A stretch of DNA of 34,730 nt from Loigolactobacillus rennini DSM 20253 (GCF_001436505.1 NZ_AYYI01000036.1:1-34730); one strand, 5' to 3'; shown: positions 23,337-32,788, numbered from the stretch's first letter. The notes: generated from the letters alone by a model not told the origin. Numbers and translations are program-made.

Positions 23337-24092
23337 TTAACTTTTAAGTTGAAATAATAAAATACCAGCGGCCACTGCCACATTTAATGACTCAGCATGC
23401 CCTTTTATCGGAATGTATAAATTCTGATCCGTTTGCGTTAATAAAGCTGATTCCATCCCATTACCCTCATTACCCATAATCAACGCAAATTGCGACTGAG
23501 CAGGGACTTGGCGGAAATTAACCGCTGCCGGATTTAATTCACTACCAAAAATTGGTAATCCAGCAGCTTTAAACTGTGCTAACCAAGTCGGTAAATCCCC
23601 CTGATAAAGGGGCAAGTGAAAATGACTGCCCTGCATGGCCCGCAACACTTTGGCACTATACAAATCAGTACTACCACTACTTAAAACGACGCCTGTCAGT
23701 CCTGCAGCGTCTGCGGTTCGCACCATGGTACCAATGTTACCGGGATCTTGAACATCGTCTAGCAATAGCCAAGTACCAGTTAACCGTTCAGGTTGTTGTT
23801 GCTTTGGTAATGGTAAGATTGCAAAAATTCCTTGGGTGGTAACGGTTGAACTTAAAGCTTTGGCAACTTGAGGGCTGATCCATTGTACTGTAATTGTATC
23901 CGGCAGCTCAGGCCAAGTCTTCAATTCTGTGGAAAGCAGTACCTGCGTCACCGGTTGGTTGGCTTTTAAAGCTTCCGTCACCAAATGCGTCCCTTCGATC
24001 AAGTAGCGTTGTTGTTGAAGACGATTTTTTTTACGGTTTAATTTGCGTAATTGTTTAATTAATTCGTTTTTTGGGCTGGTAATAACTGGCAA
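23337..24092 (-). CDS. SpoU/TrmH-family RNA 2'-O-methyltransferase
   Basis: A 251-residue SPOUT methyltransferase. An N-terminal substrate-binding domain (about 1-95, starting SPKNELIKQLRKLNRKKNR) precedes the knotted SAM-binding domain. The three SpoU motifs are visible: GNIGTMVRTADAAGLTGVVLS, LIMGNEGNGMESALL and IPIKGHAESLNVAVAAGILLF. It resembles Bacillus YsgA and probably methylates a ribose in rRNA or tRNA; the target is not deducible. The start is TTG 24092, 5 nt after GGAAGGTGAG. It is divergent from acyP, and genomes of this family often keep this acyP-spoU-yidC cluster. Confidence 0.92.
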   Translation of the reverse strand: MPVITSPKNELIKQLRKLNRKKNRLQQQRYLIEGTHLVTEALKANQPVTQVLLSTELKTWPELPDTITVQWISPQVAKALSSTVTTQGIFAILPLPKQQQPERLTGTWLLLDDVQDPGNIGTMVRTADAAGLTGVVLSSGSTDLYSAKVLRAMQGSHFHLPLYQGDLPTWLAQFKAAGLPIFGSELNPAAVNFRQVPAQSQFALIMGNEGNGMESALLTQTDQNLYIPIKGHAESLNVAVAAGILLFQLKS

Positions 24093-24210
24093 ACTAGCTC
24101 ACCTTCCGTTAATTTATTTTTAACGCGTGAAACGTAAAACGTGCTATTATAAAAATATAACTATGCTTTAGTTTACTTGACTTATCAATTTGTTTAAAGG
24201 AGAAATTAAT

Positions 24211-24486
24211 ATGCGTCGGATTAGTATGACTGTTTTTGGCCGCGTACAAGGTGTCGGATTCCGTTATACCACAAAAATGATTGCCGATCGAATTTGTGTT
24301 AAAGGTTTAGTCCGTAATTTATTTGATGGTTCTGTCTACATTGAAGCGCTAGGGAGTAACCAACAAATTGACGCGTTTATCAAAGCGATTAAAAAAGGCC
24401 CCTCGTCTTTTGCTAAAATTAATCGGATTGATATTAATGACCTTAAATTAGATCAAGATTACCGTGATTTTGCGGTTACCTACTAA
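24211..24486 (+). CDS. acyP: Acylphosphatase
   Basis: A 91-residue enzyme that hydrolyses acyl phosphates. The catalytic arginine is Arg18 in GRVQGVGFRYTT and the catalytic asparagine is Asn36 in GLVRNLFDGSVYIEALG, both at their usual positions. ATG 24211 is preceded by AAAGGAG. The ATG at 24190 would place that site inside the gene and is rejected. It lies between the divergent methyltransferase gene and yidC. Confidence 0.93.
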   Translation: MRRISMTVFGRVQGVGFRYTTKMIADRICVKGLVRNLFDGSVYIEALGSNQQIDAFIKAIKKGPSSFAKINRIDINDLKLDQDYRDFAVTY

Positions 24487-24493
24487 AGTCGGA

Positions 24494-24522
24494 TTGAAAA
24501 AAGCCGTCGCTTCAAGTATAGT
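24494..24522 (+). promoter_or_regulatory. Promoter of yidC
   Basis: TTGAAA (24494-24499), a 17-nt spacer, then TATAGT (24517-24522). This is close to the housekeeping sigma consensus, and it lies between acyP and yidC. Confidence 0.7.
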
Positions 24523-24559
24523 AGGAGAAGACTTTACTGAAAGGAACTAATTTGATCAT

Positions 24560-25501
24560 ATGAAGCGATTAAAACGTCTGCTCACTTATGGCGGGCTTTT
24601 CACGACATTAACGCTATTTTTATCAGCTTGTACAACTACGCAAACACACCAGCAACCACCGACAGGCTTCTTTTACGGATCCATTTATCATTTTTTAGGT
24701 CTGCCGATGAAACATCTAATTACTTGGATTGCGGACCTTTTTGGCAACCCACCTAATTATGGTTGGGCAATTTTGCTGATTACGTTAATCGTCCGGTTAA
24801 TTTTGATGCCATTAATGCTTAACCAATCAAAAAAGACCATCACGCAACAGCACAAACGTGAGGCAATTCAACCCCAATTAACGGATATTCAAGAACGGCA
24901 AAGTAAAGCAACTTCACCAGAAGAAAAAGCTGAGCTCACCCAAGAAATGATGACCGTCATGCGTGAAAATGGGGTCAGCATGACTGGCGGTATGGGGTGT
25001 TTGCCCCTACTGATCCAGTTACCAATTTTCTCTGCTTTATACATGGCCATTCGTTATAGTTCTGAAATTTTCAAAAGTACGTTTTTAGGCATCAGTTTAG
25101 GCCATACGAATCTCATTGTGGCAATTTTGGCTGGTTTAACCTATGTGTTACAAGGCTACCTCTCACTGGTTGGTCTACCAGAAAGCCAGAAAAAACAAAT
25201 GAAAACCATGATGATGATGAGTCCGCTGATGACATTCTTCATTGCGATGGTTTCTCCAGCTGGATTAGGGTTATACTTCTTCGCTGGTGGTATTTTGGCT
25301 ATCGTGCAGACTTTAATCACCAACTTCTATTACATGCCCCGCATTAAAGCGGAAGTTGCGGCTGATTTAAAGAAAAATCCACCTAAACAGGTGGTCAAAC
25401 CAGCCCCGAAAAAACCGGCAGCACCCAAACCAGCAAAACCACAGCGGCCAGCAGTACAACCGCATCGCAATCGGAATGCTGGTAAGCAGCGGCGGTCCTA
25501 A
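24560..25501 (+). CDS. yidC: Membrane protein insertase YidC (lipoprotein form)
   Basis: A 313-residue insertase that helps Sec and acts alone to place membrane proteins. The lipobox LSAC gives lipid-modified Cys24. The core has five transmembrane helices with the hydrophilic-groove arginine at residue 79 (LIVRLILMPLM). The cytoplasmic C1 hairpin (about 85-150) and the GCLPLLIQLPIFSALY motif follow. The C-terminal tail from about 270 is long and basic, with many Lys-Pro and Ala-Pro pairs, typical of the YidC2 type that can bind ribosomes. The Shine-Dalgarno AAAGGA is 13 nt from the ATG, a long spacing. Confidence 0.93.
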   Translation: MKRLKRLLTYGGLFTTLTLFLSACTTTQTHQQPPTGFFYGSIYHFLGLPMKHLITWIADLFGNPPNYGWAILLITLIVRLILMPLMLNQSKKTITQQHKREAIQPQLTDIQERQSKATSPEEKAELTQEMMTVMRENGVSMTGGMGCLPLLIQLPIFSALYMAIRYSSEIFKSTFLGISLGHTNLIVAILAGLTYVLQGYLSLVGLPESQKKQMKTMMMMSPLMTFFIAMVSPAGLGLYFFAGGILAIVQTLITNFYYMPRIKAEVAADLKKNPPKQVVKPAPKKPAAPKPAKPQRPAVQPHRNRNAGKQRRS

Positions 25502-25521
25502 TCGATCTATAGCAGCAGGTG

Positions 25522-25555
25522 GGTAATTGTTACGTATCAAGTCTAAACAGTTACC
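25522..25555 (+). other. Extra hairpin in the yidC 3' UTR
   Basis: GGTAATTGTT pairs with AACAGTTACC (10 bp, one wobble) around a 14-nt loop, upstream of the terminator. Function unknown. Confidence 0.4.
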
Positions 25556-25578
25556 TGAGGAAACACTTATGTACGTCA

Positions 25579-25623
25579 TAAAAAAGTTGTGACAAAAGTA
25601 TTGCTTTTGTCACAACTTTTTTT
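25579..25623 (+). terminator. Bidirectional terminator between yidC and the arlS-like gene
   Basis: AAAAAGTTGTGACAAAAG pairs perfectly with CTTTTGTCACAACTTTTT around a 5-nt loop. T-runs are present on both strands, so it can end both convergent transcripts. Confidence 0.9.
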
Positions 25624-25689
25624 ATATTGAAAACTCTTATTAGTCTGTAGCCTCACAATTTTCGGTACGAAAATCTACCATCATTGCGA

Positions 25690-25753
25690 AATAGTAGCGA
25701 CAATCCGGCACCATTAATAATGCCGGTTTTAGGCTAATCGTCTGCTTCTGCAC
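25690..25753 (-). repeat. Degenerate structured element (copy 4) overlapping the arlS-like 3' end
   Basis: The right outer arm GTCTGCTTCTGCAC (25740-25753) and the GGCTAA of the inner stem are present. A reduced hairpin (CCGGCA with TGCCGG) remains, but the left outer arm and the AGCT-type stem are gone. Bases 25734-25753 lie inside the kinase reading frame. There the right arm encodes Ala-Glu-Ala-Asp, and GGCTAA supplies the TAG stop on the minus strand. Confidence 0.7.
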
Positions 25754-27236
25754 TTTTAATTATTGGAAAACTAATTCTAAATATTGTACCGCTTCCTAGG
25801 ACGCTTTCTGCTCTTATTTCACCGTGATAGCTTTCGATAAGGTGCTGGGCAATTGACAAGCCCAGACCGTTTCCACCTTTGTCACGGCTCCGGGCTTTGT
25901 CCACCCGGTAAAAGCGATCAAACACGCGTTTAAGGTCTTTTGGTGCAATGCCTTCTCCGAAATCCTGCACTGCAATCGCTACGTTATGTTCGTTACGCGA
26001 GATTGAGACGTGGACCTCTTGCCGTTGACGAGAATATTTCACAGCATTATCCAGCAAAATGATTAAAATTTGTTCAAAATGATCCCGGTAAATTTTAATC
26101 GTCGTCGTGCCTTTTAAGTCATCATCCAATGTAAAGGTAAACTCAGGATGAATCAGTTTGAAATTACTAAACACTTGACGGGTAGCATTTTTAGCATCTG
26201 TCAGTGCGTTAGGATAATGAACTTCCACCTGCTCTGCTCGGGATAAATCTAGCATTTCCTGCACTAAACTTTGCATCCGCGTAATCTCTTGTAATGAAGC
26301 CGTAATTGATTCCTTCAACACTTCCGGATCATCTTTTCCCCAACGATCTAGCATCTGCAAATGCCCTTTAATGATCGCAACTGGCGTTCGCAATTCGTGG
26401 GAGACATCTTCCACAAATTCCTCTTGCTGTTCAATGTAACGTTGCATGCGGTCCAACATATCATTGAATAAATTGGTTAAATCAGCTAACTCGTCATTGC
26501 GTTTAGTTTGCGCAATTCGTTGCCCTGATTGTGGTTCACGCTTAATCACATCAATCGTTTGCGTCATTTCTTTCAATGGCTTTAGGAAATAAAATGCCAA
26601 CAAATAACTAACTAAACCGCTGATTAGCAGCGCCAAACCACCTAAAGCATAAAAGGCCATCTTCAATTCATGCTGCTCTTTGTGCAAAGTGCCTAATTGG
26701 CTAGTTACCTGGACGTACCCGATAACTTGACCGCTGATGCGGGAATAAATCGGGCGCCGACCAATGAAATTCAATTGCTGGGCAATTTTTTCTTGGCTAA
26801 TTTTGATGGCAGAAGTGCGCTTAAATTCAGTAGGAATACGACTAGAAGCAAACAGCGTATTGCCATCTGGATCATAAACCGTAACTGTCACGTCTTCCCG
26901 TGCCAATTTAGCAACGATTGAATCCTTTGATTGTTCAGGTGTTGCTTTTAACTTGTGCTGGGGAACGGCTAAATCCGGTCGTAACGTATCACGTACTTGT
27001 GTGGCCGATAAAGTTGTCGCTTGATTATTCAACCGTTCCACCACTAACATCATCGTATCTTTCAAATTTGTTTCTTCTTGGTTCATCATAATCGCAACAA
27101 ACCGATTGAATAATAAACTAGCAAAAACAGCAAAGACAATAAATATACCAAAAGCGGCCCCTAGCGCCCACTTCCACTTTAAGGAAAAGCGTCGAACCCG
27201 CTTTGTTTGTTGTTTATTCTGATTTTTAGCGGTCAC
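25734..27236 (-). CDS. arlS: Sensor histidine kinase, ArlS/CsrS type
   Basis: A 500-residue membrane kinase with TM1 (about 24-48), an extracytoplasmic sensor region (about 50-190), TM2 (about 195-217) and HAMP (about 218-270). The HisKA domain carries His280 in [16 protein letters not shown]. The HATPase shows [34 protein letters not shown] and NGLGLSI. It pairs with the ArlR-like regulator, whose stop it overlaps (GTG start in GTGA). No strong ribosome binding site precedes the GTG, so translation is probably coupled. The last residues, SAEADD, come from a remnant of the structured repeat family, which also supplies the stop. Signals known for relatives include Mg2+, peptides or metabolic state; none is visible here. 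Confidence 0.92.
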   Translation of the reverse strand: MTAKNQNKQQTKRVRRFSLKWKWALGAAFGIFIVFAVFASLLFNRFVAIMMNQEETNLKDTMMLVVERLNNQATTLSATQVRDTLRPDLAVPQHKLKATPEQSKDSIVAKLAREDVTVTVYDPDGNTLFASSRIPTEFKRTSAIKISQEKIAQQLNFIGRRPIYSRISGQVIGYVQVTSQLGTLHKEQHELKMAFYALGGLALLISGLVSYLLAFYFLKPLKEMTQTIDVIKREPQSGQRIAQTKRNDELADLTNLFNDMLDRMQRYIEQQEEFVEDVSHELRTPVAIIKGHLQMLDRWGKDDPEVLKESITASLQEITRMQSLVQEMLDLSRAEQVEVHYPNALTDAKNATRQVFSNFKLIHPEFTFTLDDDLKGTTTIKIYRDHFEQILIILLDNAVKYSRQRQEVHVSISRNEHNVAIAVQDFGEGIAPKDLKRVFDRFYRVDKARSRDKGGNGLGLSIAQHLIESYHGEIRAESVLGSGTIFRISFPIIKSAEADD

Positions 27237-27919
27237 GAGCGCATCACATACCCAGTGCCACGCACGGTTTGAATGTAACTCTCTTCACCTTTACGGTCGA
27301 TTTTATTCCGCAAATAACGAATATAAACATCGACAACGTTGGTTTCAACCTCGCTTTCGTAACCCCATACTTTATTTAATAACACATCGCGCCCTAAAAC
27401 GACATTGACGTTTTCCATTAACGTTAACAGTAATTCATACTCCCGCTTGGTCAAATCAATGGTATCACTACCCCGTTTAACCACCCGATTTTCTTTTTCA
27501 ATGGTTAAATCGCGGTAAGAAACTGTGGTCTGTTTAGCATTATTTTGCTCACCTTCAATATCAATGCGCCGTAATAACGCCCGTAAACGGGCCAACAATT
27601 CCTCAATGGCAAATGGCTTCACAATGTAATCGTCTGCACCATGATCTAAACCAGAAACCCGGTCAATGACAGAATCCCGTGCTGTCATCATGATAATGGG
27701 CGTATTCTTAACCTGGCGAATCCGGCGGCAAACTTCTAAGCCATTTAGCTCTGGCAACATTAAATCCAACAAAATGGCATCCCAATCATTTGCTAACGCC
27801 GCATCCAATCCCGTGCGACCATTATAATGAACAACCGTTTCATAACCCTCATGTTTTAATTCAAGTTCAACGAAGCGGGCAAGATTTTTTTCGTCTTCTA
27901 TAATTAGAACTTTACTCAT
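27233..27919 (-). CDS. arlR: Response regulator, ArlR/CsrR type (OmpR family)
   Basis: A 228-residue regulator. The receiver domain has an acidic pocket (IIEDE), phospho-acceptor Asp52 (LLDLMLPE), Thr in MMTARD and Lys in YIVKPF. The C-terminal winged helix reads [23 protein letters not shown], then [25 protein letters not shown] and TVRGTGYV. Wording of both domains is very close to staphylococcal ArlR. GAGGAG lies 12 nt before the ATG. It overlaps the kinase gene by 4 nt. Confidence 0.95.
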   Translation of the reverse strand: MSKVLIIEDEKNLARFVELELKHEGYETVVHYNGRTGLDAALANDWDAILLDLMLPELNGLEVCRRIRQVKNTPIIMMTARDSVIDRVSGLDHGADDYIVKPFAIEELLARLRALLRRIDIEGEQNNAKQTTVSYRDLTIEKENRVVKRGSDTIDLTKREYELLLTLMENVNVVLGRDVLLNKVWGYESEVETNVVDVYIRYLRNKIDRKGEESYIQTVRGTGYVMRS

Positions 27920-28173
27920 TCAAATTGCAACTCCTCGTAAGAAAATGATTCATCTCTCACCTAATCATTTTTTAATGCTTCAAACGCCTTGATAACAATC
28001 GCTATAAAGACTTACACCGCTACGTATTCTAACATTTTTCATTCTAAAAAGCTACTGTCAATTTTAATCACTTCTTAATTAAGCAACACTAAAAATCATA
28101 ATTATCCAATCTTTTAAATAAAGTACGCTTTTGAAAATTTATCTGCTGAGTTTACAACCTAAATCCACTAATC
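27920..28173. other. Upstream region of the arlRS-like operon
   Basis: AT-rich DNA with no ORF that has a ribosome binding site. On the minus strand a TTGACA and a TAGAAT are both present near 28030-28080, but 24 nt apart, so no single good promoter can be named. The operon promoter must lie here, since the next gene upstream ends in a terminator. Confidence 0.4.
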
Positions 28174-28241
28174 AAAAAATGCATCATTGAGCAATTCGAG
28201 CAAATTCAATTTTATTGCCCTGCGTAACTCATTGATGCATT
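28174..28241 (-). terminator. Terminator of the lac operon
   Basis: AATGCATCAATGAG and CTCAATGATGCATT pair at 13 of 14 positions around a 36-nt loop. Six T residues follow on the minus strand. It begins about 22 nt after the lacG stop. The large loop is unusual. Confidence 0.7.
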
Positions 28242-28263
28242 GTCATGCATACTCTTATTTAAT

Positions 28264-29694
28264 TTATGCGTTTGGTTTTAATGTGGCTCCCAATGCTTTA
28301 AACCAGAGTGCACTTTTCTTAATTTCGCGTGCTTGCGTTGCAAAATCAACGTAAAACAACCCATATCGTTTATTATACCCATTAGCCCAAGAAAATTGAT
28401 CTTGTAATGACCAAACAAAATAGCCTTGGACATTTACGCCTTCAGTACGCGCCTTTAATAAAGCCGCCACATGCTGATCAATGAAGTCAATGCGCTTATC
28501 ATCTGACAACAACTGTCCAACACCTGCAGTCTGTTCTTTTTGGCCTAAGCCATTTTCAGTAATGTAAATTGTGTGACTGTTAGGGTATTCTGTAGTAACA
28601 CGTTTTAAAACATCATATAATCCCTTAGGATAAATGTTCCAATCCCAATCAGTTGTTGGTACCGTTGGATTTTTAACGTGCATTGCCACACCTTTAAATT
28701 TAAACGCGCTGGTTCCTTTTTCACCAGTACCGTTAAAAACATTAGTGCTTTCGCCTTGATAAGCTGCCACAAAAGTTGGTTGGTAATAATTTAACCCAAA
28801 ATAATCATTTTGTGTTGCCGCTTGTTTTAAAATCTCCATGTCACCTGGTTCAATGGTAAGCTTAGCGTGGTTAGCAGTTAAAATTTCATTGATCAACGCC
28901 ATGGTTTCTGCTGTATAGGCGCCCTTAAACGTACCATCCAACAAAAAGCGATTCATAAACGCATCTTCTAGCGCAGCAGCATGGCGATTAGCAGCATTAT
29001 CTGGATATGGATAAATCGGTTGCAAAACATGGATCAAACCAATCCGACCGGAATAGCCCTTTGATTTAAATAAATTAACCACCCGAGCATGCGCCAGTAA
29101 TTCATTATGCTGTGCTTGAATTGCACCAGTAACATCAAAACGATGATTAGGTGGAAAATTGCCTTGAATGTATTGTGAAAACGCTAGGGAAATCAGCTCA
29201 TTAATGGTAAACCAGTTTTTAACTTCACTAAACTCTTTAAAACAAAAATCTGCATACGCTACAAATTTATCAATATTATTCCGATTTAACCAATCTCCTG
29301 TTTCAAATAACGCTTGGGGGGAATCAAAATGATGCAATGAAACATACGGTGTCAGCCCATTAGCCAAACAGCATTTAAATAAGCGGTGATAATATGCTAC
29401 GCCAGCTTGATTCGGTTTGCCGGCACCGCGCGGAAAAATTCGGGTCCAAGCAATCGATAATCGAATCGCATTTAGGCCGTATAACTTGGCTAATTCAATA
29501 TCTTCTGGATAAAGATGATAAAAATCACTTGCTGGATCTGGTGCAAACCGACCTTGCTTTTTTAAATAATCATCCCACATGGTTTTGCCTTTACCAGCTA
29601 TCTGTGTCGCACCTTCAACTTGGTAGGCAGCAGTCGCGCCACCCCAAACAAACCCAGCTGGTAATGTTTTAACGCGTTTCAATAAAGTTGTCAT
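28264..29694 (-). CDS. lacG: 6-phospho-beta-galactosidase (GH1)
   Basis: A 476-residue cytoplasmic enzyme that cleaves phosphorylated lactose into glucose and galactose-6-phosphate. The family 1 acid/base is Glu166 (WFTINELISL) and the nucleophile is Glu380 (IYITENGLG). It begins LPAGFVWGGATAAYQVEGA. The LacG-type choice over a 6-phospho-beta-glucosidase rests on TDWDWNIYPKGLYD and on NGYNKRYGLFYVDFATQ followed by KKSALWF, where Ser, Lys and an aromatic residue bind the phosphate. The usual Tyr of that motif is Phe here. AAGAGGGA precedes the ATG. It is last in the lac operon, next to genes for a lactose-type PTS. No tagatose-6-phosphate pathway genes are in the window. Confidence 0.88.
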   Translation of the reverse strand: MTTLLKRVKTLPAGFVWGGATAAYQVEGATQIAGKGKTMWDDYLKKQGRFAPDPASDFYHLYPEDIELAKLYGLNAIRLSIAWTRIFPRGAGKPNQAGVAYYHRLFKCCLANGLTPYVSLHHFDSPQALFETGDWLNRNNIDKFVAYADFCFKEFSEVKNWFTINELISLAFSQYIQGNFPPNHRFDVTGAIQAQHNELLAHARVVNLFKSKGYSGRIGLIHVLQPIYPYPDNAANRHAAALEDAFMNRFLLDGTFKGAYTAETMALINEILTANHAKLTIEPGDMEILKQAATQNDYFGLNYYQPTFVAAYQGESTNVFNGTGEKGTSAFKFKGVAMHVKNPTVPTTDWDWNIYPKGLYDVLKRVTTEYPNSHTIYITENGLGQKEQTAGVGQLLSDDKRIDFIDQHVAALLKARTEGVNVQGYFVWSLQDQFSWANGYNKRYGLFYVDFATQAREIKKSALWFKALGATLKPNA

Positions 29695-29709
29695 GTCTAT
29701 CCCTCTTTT

Positions 29710-30063
29710 TCAGATTGTCGGGTGAATGCCCAATTGTTTTTCAATCTTATCGATTCGCTGATACTCATTGATGAAGTAAGTTGTTTCATCTTTTAACAGC
29801 ATAGTTGTCATCAGTGTGTCCTGCCCATGAACCATGATAAAAGTCACATCCATGTCTTCACCGCCGGCTTCCTTGCTCAACAATTTTGTTTGTTCATTAT
29901 GTGCTGCAGCGATAGCCTGGTCCGCAGAAGCTACTAATTTCTGAGCATGGACAAATTCGCCCTTTTTTGCTGCTTCTAAAGCTGCAATTAAATCCGTCTT
30001 GGCATCTCCGGCATAAGCGACAATGGCAAATCCCGTCATTGAAATTTCCTTTTTTGTTGCCAT
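29710..30063 (-). CDS. lacF: PTS lactose-type EIIA component
   Basis: A 117-residue phosphocarrier of the lactose/cellobiose PTS family, a helical trimer. The phospho-accepting histidine is His79 in FIMVHGQDTLM, with the conserved Asp82 three residues on, the metal site of the trimer. I chose ATG 30063, with GGGAGG 7 nt upstream. The ATG at 30078 overlaps the lacT stop (TAATG) but puts the Shine-Dalgarno sequence inside the gene. It receives phosphate from HPr and passes it to the IIB domain of LacE. Confidence 0.92.
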   Translation of the reverse strand: MATKKEISMTGFAIVAYAGDAKTDLIAALEAAKKGEFVHAQKLVASADQAIAAAHNEQTKLLSKEAGGEDMDVTFIMVHGQDTLMTTMLLKDETTYFINEYQRIDKIEKQLGIHPTI

Positions 30064-30077
30064 TTTATTTCCTCCCA

Positions 30078-30914
30078 TTAAATCAGTCGTTGAATGTGAA
30101 TCATAAAATACAAACGTTCATTTTCATTTAGCTTAATTTGTAATTCTTTTTCCAATGTCTTCGCAATTTGATCTGCAATTACAAATGACTGCGGATAAGC
30201 ATGGCGCAAATCACGTTCAATTTGCGGATTAATTTTTTGCCGATCCAATTGGTGGTGCTGAACACGCTCAACCAGGTATTGTAAATGGATCATCAGCCGA
30301 TCAAAATAATTATGGTTGGTGACATTCCGCTGAATCCCATATTGCTTAAAGACATGAGCGACGATTGCATTCACTTGGCTACCCAATTCAGCTGCTGGCG
30401 CTGGTGTTTTTTCGCTTCCTTGCGCATTAATGAAATGTAGCGCAATATTTTTCACTTCTGTTTCTGGCAGCTGTAATTGTAATTGCTGATTAATCAACTT
30501 TAATGCCGCGCTTGCTGCAGCATAAGCTTGCGGATATTGCTGTCTAATGTCTGGTGCTACACTAGCGCGGTAAGTCCCTGCCGCTAACTTTTTAGCCATC
30601 TGAAAAATATGGTCACTTAAAGTAATGTAAACATAATTTAACAGGTCTAACTGATAGTCGCTTTTCACACAGTCAATGGCTTTAAAAACAGTTATCACAA
30701 TATCCATCGGCACGTCTTGCAACAAATTCAGCACTTGATTTTTTAATTGCGCATCGCCTAAATATAAAATTTGACTAACATGGTGTGAATTAAGCTTATC
30801 CCCACGCCGTTTGCCAAACCCGATGCCTTTGCCGTGGACAATCGCCTCTTTTCCGTCATCAAACTTCACTAGTGCACTATTATTGTTATAAACTTGTTGT
30901 ACAACTAACAGCAT
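30078..30914 (-). CDS. lacT: BglG-family transcriptional antiterminator (LacT type)
   Basis: A 278-residue RNA-binding regulator with an N-terminal CAT domain (about 1-55, NNNSALVKFDDGKEAIVHGKGIGF) and two PRD domains. All four regulatory histidines appear: the one in LSDHIF and the one in ALHFINA in PRD1, and those in MIHLQYL and MIHIQRL in PRD2. PTS-dependent phosphorylation of these would switch its activity. It should bind the leader upstream of lacE and prevent termination when lactose is imported. GGAGGTGCGCG precedes the ATG. It sits between lacE and lacF rather than at the head of the operon as in Lacticaseibacillus casei. Confidence 0.9.
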   Translation of the reverse strand: MLLVVQQVYNNNSALVKFDDGKEAIVHGKGIGFGKRRGDKLNSHHVSQILYLGDAQLKNQVLNLLQDVPMDIVITVFKAIDCVKSDYQLDLLNYVYITLSDHIFQMAKKLAAGTYRASVAPDIRQQYPQAYAAASAALKLINQQLQLQLPETEVKNIALHFINAQGSEKTPAPAAELGSQVNAIVAHVFKQYGIQRNVTNHNYFDRLMIHLQYLVERVQHHQLDRQKINPQIERDLRHAYPQSFVIADQIAKTLEKELQIKLNENERLYFMIHIQRLI

Positions 30915-30948
30915 CGCGCACCTCCGTTGTTGAATTAATTATTGTTGC

Positions 30949-32664
30949 TTATTCAGGCGTTGTTTGGGTCTTAAAATTCGTGATAATGAATTCAAGTGCT
31001 TTTTTAGGATCACGGGTCAAGGCAATGTATTGTTGTCCTTTAGTTGCCACTAATTTAATGTGCAGCGGATCGGTTTCTGCTTTCAGATCTTGGTAATAAG
31101 TCCGTACTTGCGGCGCTAAAACCACCAAATCATAATTTGGCAAAATATCATGGTGGGCACCATAAGCACCTGCACTAGCAACGATTGGTTCATCATATTG
31201 TTTAGCACCAGTGGTCAGTGCATTAGCTAGTTGTTCACTAGTACCACCACCAGCACAGAGTACTAGCACACGTAATTGTTTCGTTAATTTTTCTGGTGCT
31301 TCTACCTGAGTTGCGACTGTTTGACTGGCTGATTCATTTTGTACTGTTGTTTGCGGCTGCGTTGTTGCTGTTTCTGTTGCTAATTTTGCGTCAACTGCTT
31401 TTTCATGCTCAAGTAAGGAGACATCATAGGCTTTAACGAAAGGTAAATAAATTAAGGTATCGACGGCTAATAAAATTATCATTAAAACAATGGCACTCCA
31501 TTGAAAATTAGTGTCCAAAAACGCGCCGATTGGACCCGGTAATGCCCAAGATAAAACGTACATAAAACCATGCATCAATTGTAGATCGATAAATGCTTTT
31601 CCGATCACCACATTAACCATTGGCGCAACTACAAAGGGAATTAAGAAATAAGGGTTTAAAATAATTGGCGCCCCAAATAGCAAAGGCTCATTGACAGCAA
31701 ACATCACCGGGATAATCGATGCTTTTCCAATCGCCTTTAACTGTTTTGATTTCATTAAAAAGATAAAGATAAACGGCACGACAAAGGTTGCACCGGTTCC
31801 ACCTAATTCGCCTACAAAGTTACCAAAATTTTCAGTTAGTGCGTGAAATGGAAAATTACCAGCTTTAAATAACGCCAAATTTGCAGTGGTGTTACCAAAA
31901 AGTGCGGATTCCAAAGCTGGTTTAACCACTGACGGTCCATGGATCCCCAAAAACCAAAACATCGGGATTAAGAACCAAATCAACATCATGCCTGGATAAC
32001 TTTCTGCTCCTTTGAATATTGGACCTAGTAAAGTTGCAATCATCGCACCAAATGGTACTTTTAACCATAGTCGGACTAACACATCTATTCCAGAAAAAAT
32101 TAATGTTGCAAAGCCAAACGGAATAATGTCTCGAAAATTTTGTGAAATTGCACCCGGTACTTCTTTAGGCATTTTAATGGTTAAATCGCGTTGCACACAG
32201 AACTTATAAACATGCACCGTGACAAAAGCAGCCACAAAGGCAGATAAAATTCCTTGCGTACCAAAGAATGTTGGCAAATAGTTACCAGATTTGCTAGTCC
32301 CGATGGCCAGCAGCATAAATCCCACCATTGCAGCAATAGCAGTGGACGTATTGTTTAAAAATTTGCCACCTTTCATTCGCTTATTCATTGAACCTGTCAA
32401 TGCTTTGGCCGTGGTCCCAGCAACATAAAACCCCACAAAGCCCATGGTATAGTTATAAATTTTGTTGAACCAAGCATTGAGTTCCACTGGGATTTTGATC
32501 CCAATTAAAGGCGGAATGTTCGACAATAAAATAAAAATACTTGAGAATAATATAATCGGCATGGCGGCTAAAAAACCGTCCTTAATTGCCATTAAATAAA
32601 TATTGCGTGATATTTTTTCAAAGAAAGCTTGGTGTTTTTCAAGTCGATTAATAATCGTTTGCAT
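30949..32664 (-). CDS. lacE: PTS lactose-type EIICB permease
   Basis: A 571-residue fusion. An N-terminal IIC transporter has about 8-10 membrane helices (to about residue 410), a linker rich in Thr, Gln and Ala (about 415-460) follows, and the C-terminal IIB domain starts at LRVLVLCAGGGTS with phospho-Cys near 470. It begins with KISRNIYLMAIKDGFLAAMPIILFSSIFILL in its first 50 residues, close to LacE. It imports lactose and phosphorylates it. I chose ATG 32664, 7 nt after GTGGGG. The longer ORF from 32724 runs into the leader terminator and adds 20 residues before the family start. Confidence 0.92.
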   Translation of the reverse strand: MQTIINRLEKHQAFFEKISRNIYLMAIKDGFLAAMPIILFSSIFILLSNIPPLIGIKIPVELNAWFNKIYNYTMGFVGFYVAGTTAKALTGSMNKRMKGGKFLNNTSTAIAAMVGFMLLAIGTSKSGNYLPTFFGTQGILSAFVAAFVTVHVYKFCVQRDLTIKMPKEVPGAISQNFRDIIPFGFATLIFSGIDVLVRLWLKVPFGAMIATLLGPIFKGAESYPGMMLIWFLIPMFWFLGIHGPSVVKPALESALFGNTTANLALFKAGNFPFHALTENFGNFVGELGGTGATFVVPFIFIFLMKSKQLKAIGKASIIPVMFAVNEPLLFGAPIILNPYFLIPFVVAPMVNVVIGKAFIDLQLMHGFMYVLSWALPGPIGAFLDTNFQWSAIVLMIILLAVDTLIYLPFVKAYDVSLLEHEKAVDAKLATETATTQPQTTVQNESASQTVATQVEAPEKLTKQLRVLVLCAGGGTSEQLANALTTGAKQYDEPIVASAGAYGAHHDILPNYDLVVLAPQVRTYYQDLKAETDPLHIKLVATKGQQYIALTRDPKKALEFIITNFKTQTTPE

Positions 32665-32704
32665 CAATTGTTCCCCACTTTCATTAAAATCTAATCTGGC
32701 CAAT

Positions 32705-32758
32705 AAAAAAACCACAACTAACAACTGGGGCTGTTTGCCCTAATTGTTGGTTGTGGTT
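32705..32758 (-). terminator. Leader terminator of the lac operon (LacT target)
   Basis: AACCACAACCAACAA pairs with TTGTTAGTTGTGGTT at 14 of 15 positions, enclosing a small GGGC/GCCC hairpin. A run of seven T residues follows on the minus strand. It lies between the promoter and lacE, where a BglG-type antiterminator would act. Confidence 0.85.
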
Positions 32759-32766
32759 ACACCTAA
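32733..32766 (-). promoter_or_regulatory. Candidate RAT (antiterminator-binding) site for LacT
   Basis: On the minus strand AGGTGTAACC ... AGGGCAAACAGCC covers the 5' arm of the leader terminator. It resembles the GG..TGTTAC ... GGCAAAACC layout of RAT sites, but the match is loose. Its position, overlapping the terminator arm, is the better argument. Confidence 0.4.
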
Positions 32767-32788
32767 TTTAATAGTTATGATCCACTTA

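Noticed and set aside
28264-29694. 6-phospho-beta-glucosidase (bglA) identity
   Set aside because: The TDWDWNIYPKGLYD and NGYNKRYGLFYVDF motifs and the neighbouring lactose-type PTS fit LacG better. The Tyr-to-Phe change in the phosphate motif leaves some doubt.
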